Positions 1 to 11,884 of a stretch of DNA of 18,160 nucleotides are shown one piece after another. A program made the translations under genes and the position numbers. The DNA comes from Conidiobolus incongruus B7586 (Eukaryota; Entomophthoromycota; Entomophthoromycetes; Entomophthorales; Conidiobolaceae): NCBI GenBank assembly GCA_000697335.1, contig JNEM01007958.1, forward strand, positions 1 to 18,160, given 5' to 3'. Under the pieces are notes generated by a model. That model was not told where the DNA came from, made no database searches, and worked only from the letters and a program-made list of their open reading frames with translations. Position 1 is the stretch's first letter. Each line of letters begins with the position of its first letter.

Positions 1-2551
1 TTTATAATTTAATATTTAACAAAGTATTAACTTTTTTATCTTGATTCTCTAATCTGTTAACCATCTTTAAACTAAATAATAATGTTAATTTTTATTTAAA
101 ATAAAGTACAATAATTGTCAATTTTTCAAAGTATAAATTATTATATAAATTATTATATAAATTATTATATGAATTAAATATAATACAAATAGCTATATTG
201 AATTATTCATTTTTATTCCATTTATGTTTATTTAATAATTGTTATTTTATTATATATTATATTTAATATTGATTATAAAAACATGATTCTATTTTGTTAA
301 TATATTATGTACTTTGCTAAAATTAGATTTATACAATATATTTCAAATAAATATTATAGACCTTGAATCTTCAAATTTTAAATATTAAAATATTCAATTT
401 ATGCATACACACAAATTAAATTAATAAATCATAATTTCACATTAATGTTACAAAAGATCATTGATTGGAAATGGCTTCAATAAAAAACTATTTATGCTAT
501 ATTGATATTGAGTTAATCATCAAATTTATCGAATATGCAGATCTTGACTATTAATTTAAATAATTATCTTAATTGATTGCACGTCTGTCAAGCACTCTTA
601 TATCACATAGTTCAATATATCATTTGAATGGTGACATTATGAATTTATTGGATATAGTTTTGAAACTTAAAGATCTTGTTATCCTTCTATTTTAACCTAT
701 AAATAATAAATCTATATTGAAATATTTATTATATTGAGTTATATACCATTTATATGCTTAAGATTTTAGATTTAAAACAACAGCAAAAAACCATAATTTA
801 TGGAATATTATTATTGGTAATAATTTTGAAAATTATTTTAAAATATAAATGGAATTGAAAATTGAAAATATTAGCTATTATTCAATATAAATCAATATAT
901 TTATAATATTTTTAATCTATAATATATATTCTGTAATTGAAAATAAACTTTTTCTCTTTGGCGTCAGTATTAATATTGATTTACTGCAATTTTTAAATTT
1001 GGCGCAAATTCTTCAAAAATCTTTATTCATTTTCTACATATATTATAAATAAAAAATATTGATTAAGATTTGTATTATAGATTATTGGATATGTCTTTAC
1101 TATTTAATAATATTTTATCACCTATCATCTAACTTAAATATATATTGAAAACAATTGATAATAAATAAATTCAAAGTACGTGGAATTGCAAGGTTGTAGT
1201 TTCGTAAGGCTGCCATCAAATTAAAGCTATGTACAGATGGATTCTAATTCCTTTCAGAAGTATGCATACTCAGAATTAATTAAAATGATTTTGTACCAAT
1301 TAAAATATTAACTATATTTAAACGATAAAATTTGATTTGTACAAAACATAATATATAAAATTGGATTAATTCCATAGAATATATTCATTATATTCACACG
1401 CAATTTCGATAAGACGCAAATGAATACCTTATTGATAGTTATTTAATATTTAATTTATTATTCAATTCTCAAGCTGTCTATACAAATATTATGTTCGCAG
1501 ATTATATTATCAGTTTTAATAGTATAATCATTTAATAAATATCGTGTTAAATGAGGATAATATTCAAGAACAGTTGGTTTTGTTGGTCCAATCATATTGA
1601 AAGAGAAGTGTGACAAAAGAAAAAAGATACTATGATTAATATTGAGTTTGGCTACGAATTATGTTAAAGTGTTAAATTAGAGATATGAAAGCAAGCCTCA
1701 ATTACTCCAAATGGTTGCTTATATTAATTTCAGTTGAATACAAATATTTAATAAATGAATAAACTGTTTCTTAACTAAAATATCTAATAAGACTGAATAA
1801 TAGTATTGTAATAATATTAGATATAACGTCATTAATATATTAGGTTTTTATATTCGCTGAATTTTTGATGTAATTTAATATTGATGAGCTGTTTGATAAA
1901 TAATTAATGTAATATAATCTTAAATAATTAAAAATTGAACTTATATAAATCAAAATTGATGATAGTGATTCCATCTAGTTAATTAAATTCTTTAATCTTT
2001 GATTTAAGTTTAAAACTCACATTATATTAATTATAATAACTATATAATAATAGATAAAAACTCAAATATATAGTATCAACATGATAATTTAATAATAATC
2101 ATAATAAAGTTTTAGTAGAAATATAATTGAATTTCAAAATGTGTTGATAAAATTATACAATGAAAAAATAAAACCAAAACTTACATCTTTCAAAAATATA
2201 TTTTACAGATATCATATAAGATATTTTCAAATAATAAATTATATTAATATATTATTTAAAATCATTATTGTATTCAATTATTCAATAGGAAAGTGACATA
2301 GCCACAATATTCAAGTTAATAGTAGCAATATCATGTAAAATATATTGAACCAAATGAATAGAAGAATGAATAGTTTACTAATATCGAATGTTATTCAAAT
2401 TATATTATAAGTAATAATACCATATATTAGTTTTAGTTTATAATAATATGCTATAATTTTAGTATTAACTTTTGATCTTTCATAACCCAATAAAGATATT
2501 CAATTAGATAGGTTGTATACCTTTGATTTTGGAAAGATCATTATAATTATA
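1..2551. other. AT-rich gene-free spacer
   Basis: This stretch lies beyond the 3' end of SEC14 and holds no coding region that I can support on either strand; every frame is closed at short intervals. Hand-counted lines are about 15-18% G+C. It contains a short 12-bp tandem repeat (listed separately) and a slightly G+C-richer patch near 1180-1262 that has no long frame and that I cannot identify. I see no tRNA boxes, no long terminal or inverted repeats and no transposon gene. The part next to 2551 should hold the SEC14 3' UTR and polyadenylation region, but I see no canonical AATAAA close to the stop. Confidence 0.7.
132..170. repeat. 12-bp tandem repeat, about 3.25 copies
   Basis: Three perfect copies of the unit TATAAATTATTA run from 132 to 167, followed by a partial TAT. 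It is a minisatellite-like run in the AT-rich spacer and no function is implied. Confidence 0.85.
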
Positions 2552-3534
2552 TTAACTGGATTCTTGGTTATTTTGAATGGTGGTTTCTGCAAAGTTGGGT
2601 GTATTTACAGATTGTCTAGGCCAAGGTCCAACATCTGACATATCACATCCTAAAGCACATTCACAAGTTCCTCCATACATCTTGGGTAAATGAGAGGCAT
2701 CGATTTCAGCTAAAAGTTCTTTGGAGTAAGAGCCACCCAAGATAGAAATCTTAGATTGAGTAACAGGATCCAAAAAGCCTTTAACCAAACTCCAAGTACC
2801 ACGGAACAAGAAAGGAGCGTTTATAATGTACATCTAATTTAATGTTAGATCATAGTTGAATAAATATTGCCGTTAAAGAACAGAAATTTACATACCTTTC
2901 CCATCATTTCCGGATAGTAATCTTGAGCAATCTTAGAGGTTGCTTTAATAAAAGGCAACACCGTAGAAATTTGAGACAATCCTACATCCTTAATATCAAG
3001 AATAGTAAAACATTGATCAATATGACGACCAGCTTCTTTAGAACAAGCTGGGAATCGGCCGTTAAGTAAGTTTTCATATCCAACGACAAAATGCTTGAGC
3101 ATAATTTCCAAGGTCTGGTCATATTTTTCTTGATTACTGGCACCTTCTTTACTCAAGAGATCGCACAAAGCAGGGAGATTTACCTTTCCTAACTGTTCAA
3201 TATAAATGGGACGATATTGCTTATCAACATTGTGGTAGAAGCGAGGATAGAGCTTGGCAACTTCATTGGCATGAGGAATTTGAAAAGTACGAACCAAGTT
3301 ATCAACATCTGTTTCTTTACGCCAGTCTTCATAATTCTTAATCATAGTGTAAGCATTTTCTAAATCGAATTTACGAGCTCTCAAAAATCGAAGTAACATA
3401 TAGTCATCGTGACGCTCTTCATTCCAGTAACCAGTTTCACGCAACTTGGCTTTGAACTGGTCTAAAATAGTCTGCTGTTCTGGAGTTAAGCAACCAACTC
3501 GTCCAGTACCTACTCGCATAAGAGGGGAAGACAT
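2552..3534 (-). CDS. SEC14: Sec14 phosphatidylinositol/phosphatidylcholine transfer protein
   Basis: This gene encodes a cytosolic and Golgi-associated CRAL-TRIO lipid exchange protein, which couples phosphatidylcholine metabolism to phosphatidylinositol supply for Golgi and endosome vesicle formation. It has two exons: 3534-2896 (213 codons) and 2833-2552 (93 codons plus stop). They are separated by a 62-nt phase-0 intron (2834-2895) with GTATG donor, CTAAC branch-like site and AG acceptor. The product is 306 aa, against 304 in S. cerevisiae. The CRAL-TRIO N domain is about residues 17-65, with LLRFLRARKFD at 48-57 supplying R54/K55 (yeast R65/K66). The lipid-binding domain is about 85-250. 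E209 and the PVTQSKI motif (T238, K241) match yeast E207, T236 and K239 of the phosphatidylinositol headgroup site, and the splice joins YYPEMMGK to MYIINAPF exactly as in the family. C175 stands where yeast has Ser173, while T177 (yeast Thr175) is kept. The start has an AAC context and fits family length. The gene is divergent from the capping enzyme. Confidence 0.95.
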
Positions 3535-5015
3535 GTTATTTAATAAGTATTCAAGGATTAAGTGTAAGAATAATTACTGGGTAAGGATTATTCATTTTTA
3601 CGTTCTAATTCCCAGTTATATACTGAATTATTCAATTTATTTGTACTATTGGGTCCAGAGTCTCAATTGGGATATGTCGAAATTGGATTTATTAATAGAT
3701 TAATTCTGATCTGAATGAGATCCATCCTCTAAATCTCATTAATTTTGAAAGTTCTTTTGTTACACTTGGTTGAATGTGACATTACATTAAAATGGGCTGA
3801 GGAATATATTTCATAATATATACAAATCATTCATTGGTTATCTATATATTAATTATGTTAGAAGATCATAAGTGTTTTGCTTATTCATTTTTTATTGTTG
3901 AGTGGAATATGAATCCGAAAGCGTGGTTTATGAATATCCAATCTTTGTTCTCATTCAATTAATGCATTATAATTATGCTTAATTATTAAAAAAATCTTGT
4001 ATAAACAGTATCAAATAACTAATATATAAATAGTGTTTGATATTATTGCTTAATATCTTTATATTGATATAATAATGAACCATTCAATATTAGATATATT
4101 TAAACCTATTCAATTATTTGAAATTATACCCCAGTACCATATTCCTTCATCAACGATGTTAATTATAAATGTTAATAAAATACCATCTTTATATACAAGT
4201 TAAACCAAATCATTATACATTTAATATAAGAATATTTAATTATTGTGAAACACTTAGGATGAATATGTCTGCAAAATTATTGAATGACTTGATATAGTTT
4301 TTGAGTATTATTTATATTTTATATGAAGCTGTTTTAATTAATAGAATTTATTATATTCAATCCTTTACATGCTAAATATTGTTGTTTTTATTGTTAAATA
4401 CAATATAACACTCTTTAATTATAACACACTGATTTTATGATATTTAGTTATTTTGCTATTAATGAATAATTCATTTATAAAAATATATAATAATTATTAT
4501 AATTACTTTTTTTGAAAATGAATTTTGAAATAAAAAATAGTATATATAATATACAATCAAAATAAAATTAATCATAGAATTAAATTTAAAATAATATATA
4601 TATATATATATATATTATTTAAATTCCAAATAATGATTTGAATTGTAAGATACAAAATTGAAATCGAAAATTTTTAATATTATATTCTTGAAATGGATCA
4701 ATGTATAATAATTATCAGATCTCGACAATTTCAACATAATAGTCAATATGAATATATTATGTAATTTTTGTTATTTTAATGTAGTAATCAATATATATTA
4801 AAAATTAAAATTTACTATTATTAATAGACTTAAAAATTCATGATGAAACATTATTGTAAGCATTGATAATTGATATTCCCATACAAAATAGTTGGAAAAA
4901 TGTGAAATAAAATATAATCAAGATTGATCTTTTTTTCAATGATATTAGCATTACTAATAACTAACAAAATTACGTATACTATATAATATAAATAATAATT
5001 AATCCAATTTACGGA
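3535..5015. promoter_or_regulatory. Divergent spacer between SEC14 and the capping enzyme gene
   Basis: This 1.5-kb AT-rich stretch separates two genes transcribed away from each other, so it should contain both promoters and 5' UTRs. I see no coding region; small open frames here are not conserved-looking. The first 200 bases next to SEC14 are somewhat richer in G+C and are probably its 5' UTR. An AT dinucleotide run with inverted flanks lies at 4583-4625. An in-frame stop at 4989-4991 precedes the capping-enzyme ATG. No individual transcription-factor site can be assigned with confidence. Confidence 0.55.
4583..4625. repeat. (AT)11 run with inverted flanking arms
   Basis: A perfect 22-bp AT dinucleotide run (4594-4615) is flanked by AATTTAAAATAA on the left and TTATTTAAATT on the right. 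The flanks are inverted copies apart from one extra A, so the whole 43-bp block is almost self-complementary and could extrude or fold. It sits in the promoter-bearing spacer about 400 bp upstream of the capping-enzyme start. Confidence 0.8.
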
Positions 5016-6418
5016 ATGAACAACGGAACACACAATAACACTATACCTACTTTACCTGGCTTAATTGTTGAAAGAGGCTATCAAAAATATTTACAAGGTG
5101 TAGTTGCTGAATTATTACAGAGTCCAAATAGCCAGTAAGTACCAAATATATACCGATATTTATTGTACTAATTTATTTGTGATTATAGTCGCTTTTTAGG
5201 TATTATTATAAATTTATGCTTATAATCTGATTTTAATTATATTTATCAGGTGCACAACCTGTTAGTTTTGCAACTGAGCATATTCAAATTTTAAAAGAAA
5301 CAGAGTGAGTACTGTTTCAAATATATCTTCTTAATTTACTTATTAAATTAAATAATCGAACTTTGTAAACTTTCTTAGTTATTTTGTCTGTGAAAAATCT
5401 GACGGAGTAAGATGCTTAATATTTATGAGATACTCAGATAAAGGCTATCCCGAAACTTTTTTGGTAATTTTATATAAAGAAATACTTAAAATATCAGACT
5501 GGCTAGATTATTATTAATATATAGATTGATAGAAAAAATGAATATAGACTGCTTCAAGATTTTTATTTTCCATCCTTAAATCCTAAAGGTGGCTTTCATA
5601 ATAACACTATTATTGATGGCGAGTTGGTCGTGGATACCTTTGAGGATGGGACATCTCAATTAAACTATTTATGTTTCGATGCTCTAATGGTTGAGGGTAA
5701 GCTTTTGATTGAAAGACCTTTTAGTAAGCGTCAAGGATACTTGAGACAAAATGTGATCGAACCTTTAGATCGCATGCTAAGGAAAAATCCTGAGTTGAAA
5801 AAAAGGCATCAATTTGGTGTTGTATGCAAATCTATGCAATTTTCTTATGCTATCGACTATATTTTAAACTATGAAACAAAACAACTTGGTCATAAATCCG
5901 ATGGTTTAATTTTTACTTCTGTCGAAGCACCTTACGTCCTTGGTACCTGTGAAACCATGTTGAAATGGAAGCCTCCCTGTGAAAATTCTGTTGATTTCCG
6001 TCTCAATCTCGAGTCTCAAGGACCTTCTCTCAAACCAAAGTTTTTGCTCTCTATATGGACTGGCGGCAACAACTATCAGTTAAGTTCCGAAATGGGCGTC
6101 ACCGATGAGGAATGGATATATTTTAAAAGAATTTCAGATTTAGAGAATCGCATTATAGAGGTTGTATACGACCCTGATCACTGTCCTCCTCATAAGTGGA
6201 AATTCTTGAGATTTAGAGAGGATAAACCACATGCCAATCATATATCCGTTTTAGAAAAAATCCTCAAATCAATCGATGATAATATCGATAGCGATAGAGT
6301 AATATTTCTAGCTATTAATATCTGCTTTTGAACTAATCGTTTTCTTGTTTAGTTAATTAGAGAAGCTATCGAGATTAGGTCTTTATGGAAAAGTCGCCCA
6401 CATCCACTGCTTCAGTAA
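5016..6418 (+). CDS. CEG1: mRNA capping enzyme guanylyltransferase
   Basis: This is the nuclear GTP:RNA guanylyltransferase that transfers GMP through a covalent lysine adduct to the 5' diphosphate end of nascent mRNA. The six exons are 5016-5134, 5189-5199 (an 11-nt microexon), 5250-5304, 5379-5463, 5525-6298 and 6353-6418. The introns are 54, 50, 74, 61 and 54 nt, and the product is 369 aa. The nucleotidyltransferase motifs appear in order: motif I KSDG at 68-71 (K68 catalytic), motif III DGELVVD 121-127, IIIa YLCFDAL 138-144, IV SDGLIF 215-220, V LKWKPP 236-241, and the OB-fold motif VI region WKFLRFREDKPHAN 315-328. The reconstructed N-terminus RFLGAQPVSF (41-50) matches the family and fixes the microexon. 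It is shorter than S. cerevisiae Ceg1 (459 aa). There is no fused RNA triphosphatase domain, as expected for fungi, where a separate Cet1-type subunit does that step. The ATG is the first after an in-frame stop at 4989. The gene converges on the CSC1-like gene. Confidence 0.95.
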
Positions 6419-7527
6419 AACTGTTTCAAATAATTAATCAATTATTATTTTTTATTTTAATCAATGGCTTCTTATGTTCATTGTTTAATCCATATTTATT
6501 TGTGAACAAGAGCTGATATGATAATTATTATCATCTACTGAAACCTCATTATCAATTAATTGTGATCATTGTTAATCAATATAATTATAACTAGGGCAAA
6601 TATATCCATCAATTATTTTTATTAAGATTAATGATTATTTAATTGAAATATATTTAAAATTTATTTTATAATTGGTAAACATTGTGTGTATAAATGGAAC
6701 CATATTGATTTTCTAAATCCATGCAAATGTTAGAATTAAAGATTTGAGTATCATATTATGGAACTAAAAAATGTAATACCTTATTTTAAACTAGGGCAAA
6801 TCACCATGTAATACTGATTTTGTATAATTATTAGTTTGAATATATATTGTATAATTATACAAGCTATAATATTAAAATTTTTACTATATATATTGATTGA
6901 AAATTACAAGTCATTTTCTAACTCTAGATTATATAATTTTTGATTGAAATGAACTCATTTTTGTTGAAATTAGATTACCTTACTCAGAATCACCAATATA
7001 TTAATTTTAATCATTTCCCTAATGTAATATTTTAATAATATTTTGTTATATAATTGAAATAGAATAAATTAATTTTATTATTAAAATTAACATTGTATTA
7101 TATTCTTTAAAATATTAAAATGTCTAATTTGCTTGTTATGAAAGATTGTGTCCATAAATATATACTATGTTGATATTAATTTTTTTTTCATTATAATAAA
7201 TATATAAAACTAGTCTTATATTAATATTGTTTATATACCACCCATTTATATATTTAATAAGATAATCTAAAACCCAGACTATATTTAAATACAAATATAC
7301 ACTAGTTCAAGAGATGTTTTAAAATATTATCATATTTACTTAATAGTCAAATAATATTTGATATAATATTGATAAATAAAATCCATTCTTAAAATTATTT
7401 CTAAATTATATATTACTAATCCCTTAACTAATAAGACCATTCAATAATAGAGGTTATAAAAGTCTTATATTAATTATATATGGAAATGTATTATAAAATG
7501 ATTTAAAGGTATTAATACTGCAAATAA
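6419..7527. other. Convergent AT-rich spacer
   Basis: This 1.1-kb stretch lies between the 3' ends of the capping-enzyme and CSC1-like genes and holds no coding region. It should contain both 3' UTRs and terminators, but I see no unambiguous poly(A) signal. Small structures are visible: an 8-bp inverted repeat with a one-base loop (6518-6534), two copies of TTGTATAATTAT near 6825 and 6849, and the 13-mer AACTAGGGCAAAT at 6589-6601 and again at 6789-6801. Confidence 0.6.
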
Positions 7528-10109
7528 TTAAAAATGATGCTGGTGTGGAAGATCGTGACTTGAGCCACTGCGTAAAAGTTCCGATCTACCTGGAGGAGCA
7601 GGAGAACGATAATCTAATAATTCAATCAAAGAATCGCTGTCTTGATTTCTATGTGTTGATCTATATACAGGGCCAGGTGGCATAAATTCTTGAGGAGAGT
7701 TCCTATGAGAAGAGGATACACTTGATGACGTATCTTTAATGATGACCGATTCTGAGTCCAATTGAGCTTGATCAAATTCAGGCTCATCAGCCTTTTCTTG
7801 GAATAGCTCAGGAAGGATATCTTTGATATATTGAGGTACCTGAAGTGTTAATAGATCACGACTGAAAGCGGGATGAAGGAATTTGGTATTGAAGTCGATC
7901 TTGGATTCGGAATAATTGATATTAGTGTCAAGAATATTACCAGACCATGTTTCAATATCAATATATTCCATTTTAGAGTTGATCCAAGTAGCTTGGGCAA
8001 AAAACCATACCACTGTAAACAGAGGCAAAGGTAAATAAGAATATATCTGAGCACTTTGAGCCTGCTTTAAAATGAAATTAAAGAGTAAAAAGAGTTGAGT
8101 GAGAATCAAAGTGACACATATTCGATTAAACATGGTTTTCCATAATACACCACCAGTTTCAAAGCGACTGCTATATACATACATAAGCTGATGCTTGTAC
8201 ACTAACTCAGCAAGGATAAAGTTGATTAAAGAGGTGACCAGAATCAAAGGCGCAGTGGTGCCATAGATCAGTACAAGCGTGAAGTAGTAGGCCTGATTGG
8301 CATAGATAATGGGATAATCAAATATTGGAGGCTTAGTAAATTCAGCCAACTGTCGTGGGGTAGGTCGTCCAAGGTATTTGCGTCCAAAGATCGAGATCAA
8401 AGAGATCATCTGAAGAAGTTCAAGCATATAGCCAATGTTTTTAATTGACATTTGATTGATCCATAGAGAGGATGATTTCATGACGGTTCTTGTAAAATCA
8501 GGCCCTGAATCTTTTAGTTTCACAGGAATTTGGGACAAGAAGCTTGAAACAGAACCGCTGTCTTTGGTCAACGACTTGATGAATAAGTAGATGAATTGGA
8601 ACAAGGTTCCAGCAACGATGGTGTTGATGACGATGAGGAAATAATACCTTGAAATTAGCTTGGCGCTGACAGATGTCTTGGTTGGAGCACTCTCTAATTG
8701 GCAAAGCTGGCGCAGAATAAATTGGGAGGCAAACATATAAAGCATCGTCATGCATGCAGTAAAGATACCTCCAAGCAAATCAGAAAAGCCGTTGATTAAA
8801 TAGAGTAAGGGTGTAGAGAGAATTAAGATTAAGATATATATAGAAAGAAACACAGCCCATCGGATCCATTTCTCCTTTCGATCCAGTTTTATGTTATCCC
8901 AGATGATGTCTTTTGGATGAGGAGCGAGTTCGAAATCAGGGCGAGGGCCTTTGAAGTCCAGCTTCGAGCCAATACCAGGAGCAAGCTGCTGAAATGTAAA
9001 ATGAGCCGAGAAGGTATCTGGATACGAAATAAAGCCAACGGATGTGGGTGGAAGGTCTTGGACATGTGAGCGGATGGCATTGATCTGCTCTCTGAGAAGA
9101 TGGATTTGCTGGGAATAATAGTCAATAGAATCTACCTGTTGACCTTTACCAAGAAAACCCAGCTTACTCAAGCGATGAGTTGGTCGGCGGTTATGGAGCG
9201 AGTTAGCATTTTTCACATTACGAATAAGAACAGTCTCGAGCGCTCTAACATACGAATTATGCTTGGATATCAACTTGGGGAGTTGCGCCACTTTTCGACT
9301 GACGGAAGCTTGCACAAATTGGTATCCAAGGTTTAAAGAATCAATAAAGTCGGATAAATTAGCATCATTCTGCATGTGGGGAGGCAGGTGAGTTAAGAGT
9401 AAGGTGCGGGAGTGGAGTTGGGATTGGTATTCGGATGAAGCAAAGTATCGTTGCCGAATATACACAAATTGCGAATTGATGCTTGTTAAAAGATAGCATA
9501 AAAATAACGAAGAAGCCCATCCTGCAATTATGTGAGCCCACAAATAATCGGGCTTATCATCAGAAATATTCGATAAAGCGAAAATGCTTAAATTAAAATT
9601 TTTTATATCAGTGGTGAATCGTGGGTTCTTGCCACCAAAGTAATTGATAGGAATTAAAAAACAAGCAAGTAGAATTAAAAACACCACATAAACACGTTCA
9701 AGACGAATGAATTTCAAGAATATAAAGGCATCTGCCCCAAGTTTGGATAAGAGTTCATCATCTCTTGTTTTATAAACAGGCATAATCCACGAAAATATCC
9801 CATTGGGTAACTTTGGAAATTTAATTCTATATGCAAATTAAAAACAAGTAGGCAAAATTAGAAATGAATCATACCTGTCATTAGATAATTTCTTTCGTCT
9901 AGCATAAATAGCTAAAAGCCTTATTATTAAGGTGATTATTGTTCAAATACAATTCACTTACCGCCATTTTTGGGTCGCAGTATTGAAAAAGCAACCAAGC
10001 ATCCTCCAATAATTGCTAAACTAATTAAGAACTGCCATATAACTTGGCTTAAATATAATTCAGCAATTTTGTTTGGATTTGAAAATAACAAGCTAGTTTC
10101 ATCATTCAT
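7528..10109 (-). CDS. CSC1/RSN1-family (OSCA/TMEM63) membrane channel protein
   Basis: This is a multi-pass membrane protein of the OSCA/TMEM63 family (formerly DUF221). Characterised members are osmotically or mechanically gated, calcium-permeable cation channels. Exons are 10109-9962, 9911-9875 (37 nt) and 9826-7528; the introns are 50 nt (phase 1) and 48 nt (phase 2). The product is 827 aa. The first exon (49 codons) supplies the TM1 segment (about 24-45) ending in the family-typical SILRPKNG. The small second exon gives the basic stretch ARRKK. TM2 and TM3 are near 107-124 and 158-180. A long cytosolic loop (about 181-382) follows, with the family-like APHPKDIIWDNI at 363-374. The remaining membrane segments lie about 383-678 (RSN1_7TM), with YVYSSRFETGG at 611-621 as a strong family signature. 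The last 150 residues are a hydrophilic Ser/Asp-rich cytosolic tail ending PHQHHF. Starting at M77 would lose TM1, so the spliced start is preferred. Yeast has several paralogues (CSC1, RSN1, PHM7); I cannot say which is orthologous. Confidence 0.93.
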
Positions 10110-11884
10110 AATACAACTCTAACTTTATGGTAAAATATATTTATGAATAGATAATATTAATTAATTTGGTTATAAAGTAGAATATTAAATTGATTTTGAA
10201 TTGAAATTCCTTATTTCATCATATGACCCATAATAGTCATGTCACAGCTATTTATAAACAGTAATTAAATTGATTGGAAAAATAAATTAGTATTGTATTA
10301 TGGGCTGTTTGAGTAAATTAAGTTCAATCAATTAAAATATCTTTAAATAAGTGAATATTTTAATTTTTATTATTATTATTATTATTATATTTTATCACTA
10401 AAAATAGTATGCTGAGTTCAGATAAATTTAGAGCATAATACTCTAAACTATTAAATTTGTTGATTTTTAATTAGTAAAATAAATTAATTAATGTTATTTA
10501 TACCATACAGATACTATTTTTAAATGATGTTTTAGTATTTAATATGAATAGCATTTAAAAGTAATTTGCTTTACTTGAATATTTTGAAAATTTACACTGA
10601 CTATTAAATTTGATTGTAGTTCACCTTAGTTATGATTTTCAATCATTTACAAAAATTATTATTTAATATGCTTCATAAATATATTTTGAATATATTTTTC
10701 AAAATGTGATTTGGAATCAATTCTAAGTATTTTTATAACTTTAATCACACAGTCACATTAAAATCTCTTGATATTGGAATCAATCATTAATTATTAGATT
10801 AAGTTCAAAAAATTTTTGTAAAAATAATAATTCAATTGTCATTTAATTAATTCATTATTATAATATTACTCTTATATAAATATCAGATATAGTTATATCA
10901 TGCTTTCAAGAATAGCATTATTGACTTTATTATCATTTATAAATTATATTATGTGCAAAAATATTATTTTAAGACGATAATGATTGAGTTAATATAATCC
11001 TATAAAGTATTAACCATTATATATCAGATTTGATAAAATTACAAACATATTTTGAATTTAAACATTAATTTATAATATTAGTTATATAGAATATAATTGA
11101 ATTGATTGAAGTTAATATATTCATTACCAAGCGAATATATGAAATAATTTTCATTTTTATATTTTCAATAAATAAACTATTAATGAATTTACCTATATTT
11201 GTTATTATATTATTAATCATTATAAAATAGAAATATTAGAATTATAAATATATACTGAATTCAAATGTTAACTTACAATATAAATAATACGGAATATAGA
11301 AAAATTTAATATAATTCATCAAAATTAATTTATACAAAGGGCTATTCAATGAAAATCATTTTAAAAAATTGATTAGTTAATTACAAATTGAGTAAATTTG
11401 GTGATAAATTATTGAATTATATTCAAATGATATTAAAACTGTTTAAGCAATATCTTTTATTCTAATGTTTTATTAAATTGATTAAAATGGAATATTATTG
11501 GCAGAGAGAGGCAACTCTAATTATTAAAAATGTTTTACAATTATTTGAAATGATCAAAACAATATATTATAATTAAAAAATCATTTAATAAATTTAAAGT
11601 AAATATTATTGATGGATAGAATAAATTATAATAGTACAATATGTAAAATATTATTTCAATAAACAAATGATATATCATATATATAAACATAGTCAATAAT
11701 TCAATGTAATAATTAGTTAGATGTATTTGAGTGTTATATTGAAAATTGATTATAATTAATCAGATTGAAATGAATGTAGAAGGGAGTCAACAGTGGCAAA
11801 TTGGGACTAAGCTCAGGTTATATATTCTGAAATTAATGAATTCTAGAACTAGATCAGTAGTATATAATTTAAAAACAAAAGCAC
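10110..11884. other. AT-rich spacer between VAC8 and the CSC1-like gene
   Basis: Both flanking genes are on the minus strand. This 1.8-kb stretch should hold the VAC8 3' end near 11884 and the CSC1-like promoter near 10110. I see no coding region in it. A TAT trinucleotide run lies at 10368-10388. The 11760-11880 part is a little richer in G+C and is probably the VAC8 3' UTR. Confidence 0.6.
10368..10388. repeat. (TAT)7 microsatellite
   Basis: Seven perfect TAT units lie in the spacer upstream of the CSC1-like gene. It is a simple sequence repeat with no evident function. Confidence 0.85.

Noticed and set aside
3446-3703. 85-aa open frame, plus strand
   Set aside because: It overlaps the start of SEC14 on the opposite strand and runs into its AT-rich upstream region. 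Its content looks like antisense of SEC14 followed by random AT-rich translation.
4851-5033. 60-aa open frame, minus strand
   Set aside because: It is hydrophobic, low in complexity and rich in Ile/Tyr/Asn as expected of AT-rich DNA. It overlaps the start of the capping-enzyme gene and has no recognisable family.
7848-9336. Several 68-85 aa open frames on both strands inside the CSC1-like gene
   Set aside because: They are alternative-frame shadows of the long conserved exon and show no family resemblance.
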